64,000 nucleotides of DNA, taken from Streptomyces sp. NBC_01264. Lineage in GTDB: Bacteria; Actinomycetota; Actinomycetes; Streptomycetales; Streptomycetaceae. The stretch is from positions 6,947,398-7,011,397 of the forward strand of contig NZ_JAPEOX010000001.1 of NCBI RefSeq assembly GCF_026340675.1, in the 5' to 3' direction. Positions 17,532 through 26,011 of the stretch are shown piece by piece. Position 1 is the stretch's first letter. Every line of letters begins with the position of its first letter. The position numbers and the translations under genes were made by a program. The notes below the pieces were generated by a model. It did not search any database, was not told the DNA's origin, and worked only from the letters and a program-made list of their open reading frames with translations.

Positions 17532-18061
17532 TGCCAGTCCGCCGGACGCTCGACCTGCTCCAGCGTGAGCACCGGGCCGGTGCGGCTGTAGCGGCGGATC
17601 AGGGGGAGCGGCGGGTGGTACGCGTGGACGGAGATCGCGTGCTCCGTCGCGGACTCGTTGAGCACCTCGTGCACGTGGTGCTCGCCGAAGGCCCGCCCGG
17701 TGCCCGCGTCCAGAGCGCGGGTGCGGTCCACGTCGGGGGCCAGGGAGAGGGACTGCCAGCCCTCGGAGGGAAGGCGGACCGCCAGGGAGTTCTCCGTGAG
17801 GCGGCCGCGCGCGGTGGTGAACGCGCCCCGCGACTCGGCGTGGTCGTGCCAGCCGGTGCCGGTGCCGGGCGGCCAGCCGATCAGCCAGGCCTCGCTGCCG
17901 CCCGGGCCGTCGAGCCGGATCCACGTCCGGCCCTCGGGGTCGAGGGGGAGGGAGGCGATCAGCTCGGGGTCGGAGGCGATGCGCCGGGTGAAGGCGAGGA
18001 GGCCCGCCGCCGAGAGCGCGGGGGCCGCGGCCGGGGCAGGGGCGTGCGTGGGTGCAGACAT
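17528..18061 (-). CDS. Cysteine dioxygenase (type I, cupin)
   Basis: Protein of 177 aa predicted to oxidise cysteine to cysteine sulfinate with Fe(II) and O2. Cupin motif 1 is GTGWHDHAESRGAFTTARG (metal His pair HDH) at about residues 84-103, and cupin motif 2 includes FGEHHVHEVLNESATEHAIS with the third metal His. The family tail LIRRYSRTGPVLTLEQ is present. An Ala/Pro-rich N terminus of ~20 residues precedes the domain. It lies downstream of a Cys-rich leader peptide, so expression is probably tied to cysteine supply, and it overlaps the rhodanese gene. Confidence 0.92.
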   Translation of the reverse strand: MSAPTHAPAPAAAPALSAAGLLAFTRRIASDPELIASLPLDPEGRTWIRLDGPGGSEAWLIGWPPGTGTGWHDHAESRGAFTTARGRLTENSLAVRLPSEGWQSLSLAPDVDRTRALDAGTGRAFGEHHVHEVLNESATEHAISVHAYHPPLPLIRRYSRTGPVLTLEQVERPADWQ

Positions 18062-18134
18062 GGAGGGTGACCGTCCTGGGGGTTCGCGAGAGCGCGCGCC
18101 ACAACCGCATGGGGGCGTGCGAGGGAAGGGCGAA

Positions 18135-18221
18135 TCAGCAGGAAGGACGACATACGCAGCCCGCGTAGCGGAGCAGGTCCATATGGACCCTCCGCCACAG
18201 GCGTACGTCGTTGCCGGTCAT
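18135..18221 (-). CDS. Short Cys-rich leader peptide upstream of cysteine dioxygenase
   Basis: A 28-aa ORF, MTGNDVRLWRRVHMDLLRYA followed by GCVCRPSC and stop. The R-V-H-M-D-L-R core and Cys-rich end match the short putative leader peptides found before sulfur-metabolism genes in actinobacteria. Homologous mycobacterial poly-Cys uORFs act as cysteine-responsive attenuators. Three of its last seven codons encode Cys, so ribosome stalling when Cys-tRNA is scarce could control the cysteine dioxygenase-rhodanese genes that begin 73 bp downstream. No ribosome binding site precedes the ATG; the mRNA may be leaderless from a weak TTGACC-N17-TTCACT promoter (18229-18257). Confidence 0.72.
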   Translation of the reverse strand: MTGNDVRLWRRVHMDLLRYAGCVCRPSC

Positions 18222-18268
18222 GTCCGCGAGTGAAGCACGACTCGGCCGGAGGGTCAATCGATCATCGC

Positions 18269-19852
18269 TCAATCGACTACGGGTGCGGCGGCGGGCAAAG
18301 CCCTGGGCGCCGGTGCCGGGGTGGCTCCGGGCGCGCCGTGCCGGACCGCGTCCGCGGCCTCGTACAGCTCGGCCGGGTGGACCCCGGCGAACGTGGCCGC
18401 GAGATGCCCGTCCGGTCGTACGAGGAGCACGGTGTGCGCCGCCGCCCCCGGGTAGCCGTCCGCCACGAGCAGCTCCGCCCGGACCGGCAGCGCGGAGACC
18501 GCCGCCGCGAGGCGGGGCATCAGGCCGGCGCCCACCCAGTGCCGCCGGTCCCAGACCCCGGTGCCCGGGGCGACGAGGACGACGAGCAGCCGGCCCCGGC
18601 CCAACTGGTCGCGCAGCGGCACCGTCGAGCCGTCCGGCGCGGTCACCGGGACGTTCTCGACGGGCCCGCCCGGCTCGGTGGCGGTGGGCACGTCGTGGAC
18701 GGCCACGGGCGGGGCGTACACCGGCTCCGCGCCGAGCGGGCCGCGGCCCAGATGGCCGTCGGTCAGGAGCACTTCGGCGGCCCGCGAGGCTCCGGGGAGG
18801 TACGCGCGCAGTCCGCCCCCGGTGCGCAGGACGGGCATGGCCTGGTCGGCGGCGCGCAGCCGGGCGGCCACCGCCCTGCGGCGCTCGGCCTCGTAACTGT
18901 CGAGGAGTTCCTCCGAGGCCCCCTGGTGCCAGGCGAGGGAGAGCTTCCAGGCGAGGTTCTCCGCGTCCCGGAGCCCCTCCTCCACGCCCTGGGTGCCGAG
19001 CGCGCCGAGCAGGTGCGCGGCGTCCCCGGCGAGGAAGCAGCGGCCGTCGCGCCAGCGCCGGGCGAGCCGGTGGTGCAAGGTGTGGACCCCGGTGTCGAGG
19101 AGCTCGTACGGGGGAGTCGTGCCCCCGCACCACAGCGCGAGGCTGTCGCGGATCCGGGTCACCAGCGCGTCGGGGGTGACGAGGTCGCCGCGCGCCGGGA
19201 GCAGCCAGTCCAGCCGGTACGCCCCGTCGGCCAACGGCCGTGCGGTGACTTCGTCGGGCGGGCTCCGGTGCAGCAACGCCTCCCCGGGCCAGGGCAGTTC
19301 GGTGCGCAGGGCGGCCACGGCGTGCCGCTCCACGGCGGTGCGGCCGGGGAAGCGGATGCCGAGCAGCTTGCGCACGGTGGAGCGGGCCCCGTCGCAGCCG
19401 ACCAGGTGGCTCCCGCGCCACCACGTGGTCTCCGCGCCCCGGGTGTGGGCGGTGACCCCGCGGCCGTCCTGCTCCAGGGCGTCGAGTTTGCTCTCGGTGA
19501 CTAGCTGGACCAGGGGGTGCGCGGCGGCGGCGTCGCGCAGCCCGCGGGTCAGGGCGTGCTGGGGCAGGTGGATCGGGGCCGGCCCGTCCTCGAAGGTGAT
19601 CCGCTGCGACACGCGGCCACCCCGCATGGTGCGCCACGCGACGAAGTACGCTCCCTCGTCGCGCAGGGTCGTACAGCCCAGCCGGTGCACCATCGCGGCG
19701 GTGCCGGCGTGCAGGGCGACGGTACGGGCGGGGCGGAGCTCGTCCTTGCCGGACCCCTCGTCGAGCACGACGCAGGGCACGCCCTGGCCGGCCAGGGCGA
19801 GGGACAGGGACAGCCCGACGGGCCCCGCGCCGACGACGATCACCGGGTCCAT
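18269..19852 (-). CDS. FAD-dependent aromatic-type monooxygenase
   Basis: Protein of 527 aa of the FAD/NADPH single-component hydroxylase family (MhpA/PheA/TetX-like). It starts with the Rossmann motif VVGAGPVGLSLSLALAGQG, has the DG motif in LVGCDGARSTVRKLLGI around residue 170, and the GD motif in CFLAGDAAHLLGALGTQGVE around 300. A C-terminal thioredoxin-like domain is suggested by the last ~150 residues. It would hydroxylate or epoxidise an unknown aromatic or polyketide-like substrate. The ATG at 19852 is fixed by the FAD motif. A promoter and palindrome lie immediately upstream. It ends 48 bp before the leader peptide ATG. Confidence 0.87.
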   Translation of the reverse strand: MDPVIVVGAGPVGLSLSLALAGQGVPCVVLDEGSGKDELRPARTVALHAGTAAMVHRLGCTTLRDEGAYFVAWRTMRGGRVSQRITFEDGPAPIHLPQHALTRGLRDAAAAHPLVQLVTESKLDALEQDGRGVTAHTRGAETTWWRGSHLVGCDGARSTVRKLLGIRFPGRTAVERHAVAALRTELPWPGEALLHRSPPDEVTARPLADGAYRLDWLLPARGDLVTPDALVTRIRDSLALWCGGTTPPYELLDTGVHTLHHRLARRWRDGRCFLAGDAAHLLGALGTQGVEEGLRDAENLAWKLSLAWHQGASEELLDSYEAERRRAVAARLRAADQAMPVLRTGGGLRAYLPGASRAAEVLLTDGHLGRGPLGAEPVYAPPVAVHDVPTATEPGGPVENVPVTAPDGSTVPLRDQLGRGRLLVVLVAPGTGVWDRRHWVGAGLMPRLAAAVSALPVRAELLVADGYPGAAAHTVLLVRPDGHLAATFAGVHPAELYEAADAVRHGAPGATPAPAPRALPAAAPVVD

Positions 19853-19875
19853 GATGTGGCTCCCGATGTCCGGTA

Positions 19876-19920
19876 TGTGATCACAGAACGTATGCAACCC
19901 ACTGGAGGTGCCTGCGTCAA
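19876..19920 (-). promoter_or_regulatory. Predicted promoter and palindrome before the monooxygenase gene
   Basis: On the minus strand TTGACG (19915-19920) is followed after 18 nt by TGCATA (19891-19896), a plausible -35/-10 pair. TGTGATCACA (19876-19885), a perfect 10-bp palindrome, lies just downstream of the -10 and 23 bp before the ATG, positioned as a repressor site. Confidence 0.45.
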
Positions 19921-20064
19921 GTGACGCCGGGCCGGACAATGCCGAGTGGTGCGACGGATGAGTTCCGCCGCACCACACGTGTCCCGCAAGTGTACTGACC
20001 GGCTGTCAGGCCGGGTGCCGGACGTGGGTCCGAGCAGATGTCCGATGTTCCGCCGGGGGTCCGG

Positions 20065-20943
20065 TCAGGCGGCGCCGCCCGCGTTCTGGCCCGCGTCGAA
20101 CTGACTGACCGGCACCATCGCGCCGGTGCTCCGCTTCGACTTCCGCAGCCGGCCCTCCATCCAGGAGGCGAAGGTGGTGAGGGCGAAGTTCACCGCGATG
20201 TAGATCGCCGCGATCACGATCAGGGTCGGGATGATGTTGCTGTAGTTCGCCGAGATCTGCCGGTACGTGGACAGCAGTTCGGCGAGGCCCAGCACGGCGC
20301 CGCCGATCGCGGTGTCCTTGAGGACCACCACGAGCTGGCTGACCAGCGCCGGCAGCATCGCGGTCACCGCCTGCGGGATCAGGACGTTGGTCATGACCTG
20401 GCCCTTGCGCATGCCGATCGCCTTCGCGGCGTCGGTCTGGCCCCTCGGCAGCGACTCGACGCCGGCCCGGACGATCTCGGCGATGACCGCGGAGTTGTAG
20501 AGGACCAGCCCGGTGATCACGGCGTACAGCGGCCGCACCGCGGAGTCCACGCCGGTGTACTGCACGTAGAAGGCGGAGCCGAAGAGCATCAGCATCAGCA
20601 CCGGGATGGCGCGGAAGAACTCGACCCAGGCGCCCACGATGCTGCGGACCCACGTGTGGTCGGAGAGCCGGCCGATGCCGAGCAGGGCGCCGAGCGGCAG
20701 GGCGATCACCATGGAGATGGCGCCGGCCCGCAGGGTCTCGCCGAGTCCCGGGAGCAGGAACGTCGTCCACACCTGGCCCTCGACGAAAGGGCTCCACTTG
20801 TCGGCGTCGAGCTGGTTCTGGTCCGCGAGGGAGGACAGCACCCACCACGCGAGGGCGGCGGCCGCCACGAGGAAGACGCCGCTGTAGATCCAGTTGCGGG
20901 CCTTGGCCCGGGGGCCGGGGGTGTCGTACAGCACCGAGGTCAT
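20065..20943 (-). CDS. gluD: Glutamate ABC transporter permease GluD
   Basis: HisM/GlnP-type amino acid ABC permease of 292 aa, the second membrane subunit of the glutamate importer. Membrane helices begin at residue ~18; the region from ~75 to 260 contains GAISMVIALPLGALLGIGRL and RAIPVLMLMLF. The EAA loop that docks on the ATPase is seen around EIVRAGVESLPRGQTDAAKAIGM. A soluble Ser/Lys-rich tail follows. The ATG overlaps the gluC stop by four bases (ATGA), so both permeases are coupled. It is the last gene of the gluABCD operon. Confidence 0.92.
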   Translation of the reverse strand: MTSVLYDTPGPRAKARNWIYSGVFLVAAAALAWWVLSSLADQNQLDADKWSPFVEGQVWTTFLLPGLGETLRAGAISMVIALPLGALLGIGRLSDHTWVRSIVGAWVEFFRAIPVLMLMLFGSAFYVQYTGVDSAVRPLYAVITGLVLYNSAVIAEIVRAGVESLPRGQTDAAKAIGMRKGQVMTNVLIPQAVTAMLPALVSQLVVVLKDTAIGGAVLGLAELLSTYRQISANYSNIIPTLIVIAAIYIAVNFALTTFASWMEGRLRKSKRSTGAMVPVSQFDAGQNAGGAA

Positions 20944-21614
20944 CGCTTCACCGCCACGCGCTTGGCCACCCAGCCCAGGAGCAGGCCGGTGGGCAGGGTC
21001 AGAAGGACGAATCCGAGGGCGAAGACGCCGAAGACGGCGAAGAGGTCCTGCGGCTCGTTCTCGACCACCTCCTTCATCAGCAGCGCCGCCTCGGCCACAC
21101 CGATCGCCGCCGCCACCGTGGTGTTCTTGGTGAGGGCGATCAGCACGTTGGCGAGCGGTGCGACGACCGCGCGGAAGGCCTGGGGGAGCACGATCAGGGT
21201 GAGCGTCTGGAGGAAGCTCATGCCCAGGGCGCGGGAGGCCTCGGCCTGGCCGACCGGGACCGTGTTGATGCCGGAGCGGATCGCCTCGCAGACGAAGGTG
21301 CCGGTGTAGGCGATGAACCCGAGGACCGCGAGCCGGAAGCCGATCTCCTTGAAGGTGCCGCCGCCGAGCGTGACGCCGAGGGTCTGGCTGAGGCCCAGCG
21401 AACAGCCGAGGATCAGCACGGTCAGCGGGGTGTTGCGCACGAGGTTGACGTACGCGGTGCCGAAGCCCCGCATCAGCGGGACCGGACTGACCCGCATCCC
21501 GGCCAGTACGGTGCCCCAGATCAGGGACCCGACGGCCGAGTAGAGGGTGAGCTGAACCGTCACCCAGAAGGCTCCGAGCACGTCGTACTGCCCGGAATCA
21601 AGAAAATCGAACAC
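20940..21614 (-). CDS. gluC: Glutamate ABC transporter permease GluC
   Basis: Permease of 224 aa with about five membrane helices. It starts MFDFLDSGQYDVLGAFWVTV, typical for HisM-type subunits, and has the EAA motif in EAIRSGINTVPVGQAEASRALGM. It pairs with GluD as the translocation pore for glutamate import. It follows gluB after 116 bp that contain strong hairpins, and overlaps gluD by four bases. Confidence 0.93.
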   Translation of the reverse strand: MFDFLDSGQYDVLGAFWVTVQLTLYSAVGSLIWGTVLAGMRVSPVPLMRGFGTAYVNLVRNTPLTVLILGCSLGLSQTLGVTLGGGTFKEIGFRLAVLGFIAYTGTFVCEAIRSGINTVPVGQAEASRALGMSFLQTLTLIVLPQAFRAVVAPLANVLIALTKNTTVAAAIGVAEAALLMKEVVENEPQDLFAVFGVFALGFVLLTLPTGLLLGWVAKRVAVKR

Positions 21615-21663
21615 GATGGCCTGCGCTCTCCCCAGGATGGCCAGGTTGGCCGGTGGGGCACGG

Positions 21664-21688
21664 CGCCGCCCGCGGCAGGCGGGCGGCG
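21664..21688 (-). terminator. Hairpin downstream of gluB (stability or partial terminator)
   Basis: CGCCGCCCGC (21664-21673) pairs perfectly with GCGGGCGGCG (21679-21688) across a 5-nt loop. A smaller hairpin CCGGCGG/CCGCCGG follows at 21711-21729. Lying between gluB and gluC, they may slow 3'-to-5' decay of gluB mRNA or partly terminate, giving more binding protein than permease. Confidence 0.55.
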
Positions 21689-21730
21689 ACGCTCCTCACC
21701 GATGGATCGGCCGGCGGACCGGCCGCCGGG

Positions 21731-22585
21731 TCAGCTGCCTTCGGTGACCGCGGGGGCCGGCTCGGCCTTGTAGCCGGACGGACCGAAGTTCTTCTCGACG
21801 GCCTTGGCCCAGGCGCCGTCCGCCTCCATCTTCTTGATGGCGGCGTTGACCTTGGTCTGAAGCTCCTTGTCGCCCTTCTTCAGACCGATGCCGTAGTTCT
21901 CGTTGCTCAGGCTCAGCCCGACCAGCTTGAACTTGCCCTTGTTCTTGTCCTGCGCCGCGTAGCCGGCCAGGATCGAGTTGTCCGTGGTCAGGGCGTCGAC
22001 CTTCTTGTTCTCCAGGCCGGTCAGGCACTCGGAGTAGCCGCCCAGCTCCAGGAGGTCGGCCTCGGGGGCCAGCTTGGTCTTGACGTTCTGCGCCGACGTG
22101 GAGCCGGTGACCGAGCAGAGCTTCTTCTTGTTCAGGTCCTCGGCCTTGGTGATCGAGGTGTCGTCGGCGCGGACCAGCAGGTCCTGGTGCGCGAGGAAGT
22201 ACGGGCCGGCGAAGTCGACCTTCGCCTTGCGCTTGTCGTTGATCGAGTAGCTCGCCACGACCAGCTTCACGTCGCCGTTGGCGATCAGGTTCTCGCGCTC
22301 GGCGCTGACGGCCTGCTTGAACTCGATCTGCTCGGGCGTGTAGCCGAGCTCCTTGGCCACGTACGTCGCCACGTCCACGTCGAAGCCCGTGAACTTGCCG
22401 TCGGGGGTCTTAAGGCCCACACCCGGCTGGTCGAACTTGATGCCGATGACGATCTTGTCCTTCTTGGCACCGGCCGAGGAGCTGGCGTCACCCGCGGGCT
22501 TGTCGCTGTCGCCGCCACAGGCGGTCGCGGTCAGGGCGAGAGCAACGGCGATGGCGGCGGCCGCGCCGACCTTGGAGAGCTTCAT
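21731..22585 (-). CDS. gluB: Glutamate-binding lipoprotein GluB
   Basis: Extracytoplasmic solute-binding protein of 284 aa (SBP_bac_3 family). A lipoprotein signal peptide covers residues 1-24, with lipobox TATAC before GGDSD, so the mature protein is lipid-anchored. The family core starts at KIVIGIKFDQPGVGLKTPDG, with FTGFDVDVATYVAKELGY and a C-terminal IKKMEADGAWAKAVEKNFG helix. Mature Cys residues at KKLCSVTG and YSECLTG could form a disulfide, as in related Glu-binding proteins. The ATG at 22585 has GAGGGAAG 6 nt upstream. It is the receptor of the gluABCD importer. Confidence 0.95.
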   Translation of the reverse strand: MKLSKVGAAAAIAVALALTATACGGDSDKPAGDASSSAGAKKDKIVIGIKFDQPGVGLKTPDGKFTGFDVDVATYVAKELGYTPEQIEFKQAVSAERENLIANGDVKLVVASYSINDKRKAKVDFAGPYFLAHQDLLVRADDTSITKAEDLNKKKLCSVTGSTSAQNVKTKLAPEADLLELGGYSECLTGLENKKVDALTTDNSILAGYAAQDKNKGKFKLVGLSLSNENYGIGLKKGDKELQTKVNAAIKKMEADGAWAKAVEKNFGPSGYKAEPAPAVTEGS

Positions 22586-22650
22586 GGTGGACTTCCCTCG
22601 AAGTGAGACGTGAGACGGGAGAAAGACGTGAAGTGAGACTGCTGGACGAC

Positions 22651-22666
22651 GATCCGTCACCGGATC
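22651..22666 (-). promoter_or_regulatory. Hairpin in the gluA-gluB spacer
   Basis: GATCCG and CGGATC flank a 4-nt loop in the 98-bp gap between gluA and gluB. It is too short for a strong terminator; it may mark an mRNA processing site that lets gluB be expressed above gluA. Confidence 0.4.
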
Positions 22667-22683
22667 ACTACCAGATGCGAAGC

Positions 22684-23469
<786 letters not shown>

Positions 23470-23659
23470 CGGCTTGTGGCTCCGTCCTCCTCGGTTGGGA
23501 GGACAGTAGTGACGTGGCGCGCACAGCGTCAGTACATCTGAGGGAGAATTGAGCATAACGATCCGGCCTCGCGCCGATACGCTCCGTACGCGCGGGTGCC
23601 CGGCACCCGCCGCGGCCGTACCGGGTGCATAACGGAACCCCCGACGGACCGGAACCGTC

Positions 23660-23743
23660 TTGACGTGGGAGTCCGCATCGGCGTGGATGCTTGGTGGCCC
23701 ATGATGGCCACCGAGCGAACGCGAAGCGATCACGAAGCGATCA
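23660..23743 (+). promoter_or_regulatory. gluR promoter region with 11-bp tandem direct repeat
   Basis: TTGACG (23660-23665) and TGGATG (23684-23689) with an 18-nt spacer form a weak promoter candidate toward gluR. Downstream, CGAAGCGATCA is repeated exactly at 23722-23732 and 23733-23743, i.e. one helical turn apart. An 8-nt near-repeat AAGAGATC/AAGAGATG follows at 23743-23758. Tandem half-sites with 11-bp spacing are the standard target of OmpR/PhoB-type regulators such as GluR. Confidence 0.5.
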
Positions 23744-23772
23744 AGAGATCAAGAGATGGAGAGGGGGACGAC

Positions 23773-24534
23773 ATGAGACTTCTGCTCGTCGAGGACGACG
23801 ACCACGTCGCCGCCGCCCTGTCCGCGATCCTCGCCCGGCACGGCTTCAAGGTCACCCATGCCCGCAGCGGTGAGGAGGCCCTCCAGGCCCTGCTGACGGC
23901 GGGCGCCCCGCCCCAGGCCTCCCCGTACGGGGTGATCCTGCTCGACCTCGGGCTGCCCGACCAGGACGGGTACGAGGTGTGCGGCAAGATCCGCAAGCGC
24001 ACCAGCACGCCCGTCATCATGGTCACCGCGCGGGCCGACGTGCGCTCCCGCATCCACGGACTCAACATGGGCGCCGACGACTACGTCACCAAGCCCTACG
24101 ACACCGGCGAACTCCTCGCCCGCATCCACGCGGTGGCCCGCCGTACCGGCGTCTCCGAGGAGAGCGCCGCCGCCGGCCCTGCGGGTACGCCCGGCGTGGT
24201 CCGGCTCGGGAGCGTCGGCATCGAGCTGCCCACCCGCCGGGTCAGTGTGGACGGCGTCGACGTGGCGCTCACCCGCAAGGAGTTCGACCTGCTGGCCCTG
24301 CTCGCGCAGCGCCCCGGCGTGGTCTTCCGGCGCGAGCAGATCATCAGCGAGGTCTGGCGCACCAGTTGGGAAGGCACCGGCAGGACGCTGGAGGTGCACG
24401 TGGCCTCGCTGCGGTCCAAGCTGCGCATGCCGGCGCTCATCGAGACCGTCCGCGGCGTGGGGTACCGGCTCGTCGTACCGCCCGCCCCGGCGGCCCCCGC
24501 CCCGCCCGCCGCCTCCGTTCCGCCCGCCGTCTAG
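23773..24534 (+). CDS. gluR: Response regulator GluR (OmpR/PhoB family)
   Basis: Response regulator of 253 aa. The receiver domain (1-125) has acidic pocket VEDDDH, the phospho-acceptor Asp in VILLDLGLPD, the Thr in MVTARAD and Lys in VTKPYD. The C-terminal winged helix (~140-240) contains LTRKEFDLLALLAQRPGVVF and RTLEVHVASLRSKL. The Pro/Ala tail is low complexity. A GAGAGGGGGACGAC leader precedes the ATG at 23773. As described for S. coelicolor GluR-GluK, it would control glutamate uptake by the adjacent divergent gluABCD. gluK follows after 12 bp. Confidence 0.92.
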   Translation: MRLLLVEDDDHVAAALSAILARHGFKVTHARSGEEALQALLTAGAPPQASPYGVILLDLGLPDQDGYEVCGKIRKRTSTPVIMVTARADVRSRIHGLNMGADDYVTKPYDTGELLARIHAVARRTGVSEESAAAGPAGTPGVVRLGSVGIELPTRRVSVDGVDVALTRKEFDLLALLAQRPGVVFRREQIISEVWRTSWEGTGRTLEVHVASLRSKLRMPALIETVRGVGYRLVVPPAPAAPAPPAASVPPAV

Positions 24535-24546
24535 CGGCCACCCGTC

Positions 24547-25965
24547 GTGCGCGCCCGTCTGCTCCCGCTGCTCGTCGTCCTCATGGCGGGCGTCTTGCTC
24601 GCCCTCGGCTTCCCGCTCGCGGTGGCCCTGGCCGCGGGGCAGCAGCAGCGGGTGGTCGTCGACCGGATCGACGACAGCGCCCGCTTCGCCGCGCTCGCCC
24701 AGTTCGTCATCGACGCCGAGGGCTCGAAGTCCAGCGGGGCCGACGAGCGCCTCGAAACCCTCAAGCAGGAACTGGCCCGCTACCAGGACCTGTACGGGAT
24801 CCGCGCCGGCATCTTCCGCCGGGACGGCAACGCCATCGCCCGCTCCTCCCAGGGGTGGACGGTGCCGGAGGAGGGGGAGGGCCGCAAGGCCTTCAGGGAG
24901 GCGCTCGCCGGACGCCGCAGCCACGACCCCGGCCAGGTGTGGCCCTGGCAGGCCGACGGCATACTCCTCGTCGCCTCCCCGGTCGTCCTCGACGGGGACG
25001 TGGTCGCCGTCGTCGCCACCGAGTCGCCCACCGGCCAGATGCGTTCCGCGACCCTGCGGGGCTGGCTGCTCATCGTCGCCGGACTCAGCGCGGCCATGCT
25101 CGTGGCCTTCGGCGCCGCCCTGCGGCTGACCAGCTGGGTGCTCAAGCCCGTGCAGACCCTGGACGCCGCCGCCCACGGCATCGCCACCGGGCGGATGAAC
25201 TCCCGCGTCGCCGCGGGCGGCGGCCCCCCGGAGCTCAGGCGCCTGGCCCGCTCGTTCAACGAGATGGCCGACAACGTCGAAGAGGTACTGGAACAGCAGC
25301 GGGCCTTCGTCGCCGACGCCTCCCACCAGCTGCGCAACCCGCTCGCCGCGCTGCTCCTGCGGATCGAGCTGCTCGCCCTCGAACTGCCCGAGGGCAACGA
25401 GGAGATCGCCTCGGTGCGGACCGAGGGGAAGCGCCTGACCCAGGTCCTGGACGACCTGCTCGACCTGGCCCTGGCCGAGCACGCCGCCGCCGAGATCAGC
25501 CTGACGGACATCGCGGGGCTGGCCGCCGAGCGGGTGACCGCCTGGCGCCCGTTCGCCGAGGAGAAGGGCGTGCGGCTCACCGGGACGGGGCGGAGCGCCG
25601 CCACCGGCTGGGCCGACCCGATCGCGCTCTCCAGCGCGCTCGACGCCGTCATCGACAACGCCCTCAAGTTCACTCCCGAGGGCGAGGACGTCGAAGTGGC
25701 GCTCTCCGTGGAGGGCGACCGGGTGCTGATCGTGGTCGCCGACCGCGGTCCCGGGCTCACCGAGGAGGAGCTGCTGCGGATCGGGGACCGGTTCTGGCGC
25801 AGCGGACGCCACCAGAACGTCAAGGGCTCCGGGCTCGGCCTCTCCATCGCCCGCATCCTGCTCGGTGCGGGCGGCGGGTCCCTCTCCTACGGGAAGAACC
25901 CGCCGCACGGGCTGCGCGTGACCCTGGCCGTCCCGCGCACCGATCCCACCGCCCAGCCCGAATGA
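24547..25965 (+). CDS. gluK: Sensor histidine kinase GluK
   Basis: Membrane histidine kinase of 472 aa. TM1 lies at residues ~5-30, an extracytoplasmic sensor region at ~31-165, and TM2 at ~168-192 (WLLIVAGLSAAMLVAFGAAL). It is followed by HAMP, a HisKA domain with the phospho-acceptor His in FVADASHQLRNPLAALLLRI, and HATPase_c with N box DNALKF, DRGPGL and GSGLGLSIA. It is expected to sense extracellular glutamate and phosphorylate GluR. The GTG at 24547 starts 12 bp after the gluR stop, so both belong to one operon. Confidence 0.92.
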   Translation: MRARLLPLLVVLMAGVLLALGFPLAVALAAGQQQRVVVDRIDDSARFAALAQFVIDAEGSKSSGADERLETLKQELARYQDLYGIRAGIFRRDGNAIARSSQGWTVPEEGEGRKAFREALAGRRSHDPGQVWPWQADGILLVASPVVLDGDVVAVVATESPTGQMRSATLRGWLLIVAGLSAAMLVAFGAALRLTSWVLKPVQTLDAAAHGIATGRMNSRVAAGGGPPELRRLARSFNEMADNVEEVLEQQRAFVADASHQLRNPLAALLLRIELLALELPEGNEEIASVRTEGKRLTQVLDDLLDLALAEHAAAEISLTDIAGLAAERVTAWRPFAEEKGVRLTGTGRSAATGWADPIALSSALDAVIDNALKFTPEGEDVEVALSVEGDRVLIVVADRGPGLTEEELLRIGDRFWRSGRHQNVKGSGLGLSIARILLGAGGGSLSYGKNPPHGLRVTLAVPRTDPTAQPE

Positions 25966-26011
25966 ACCGCCCGCTTCAGGTGTCCCTCCAGGACTGCGCG
26001 GTCGTCATGCA

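Noticed and set aside
18135..19637. 500-codon frame on the minus strand that ends in the leader peptide
   Set aside because: The part before the leader ATG is a frame shadow of the FAD monooxygenase; only the last 28 codons match a known leader-peptide pattern.
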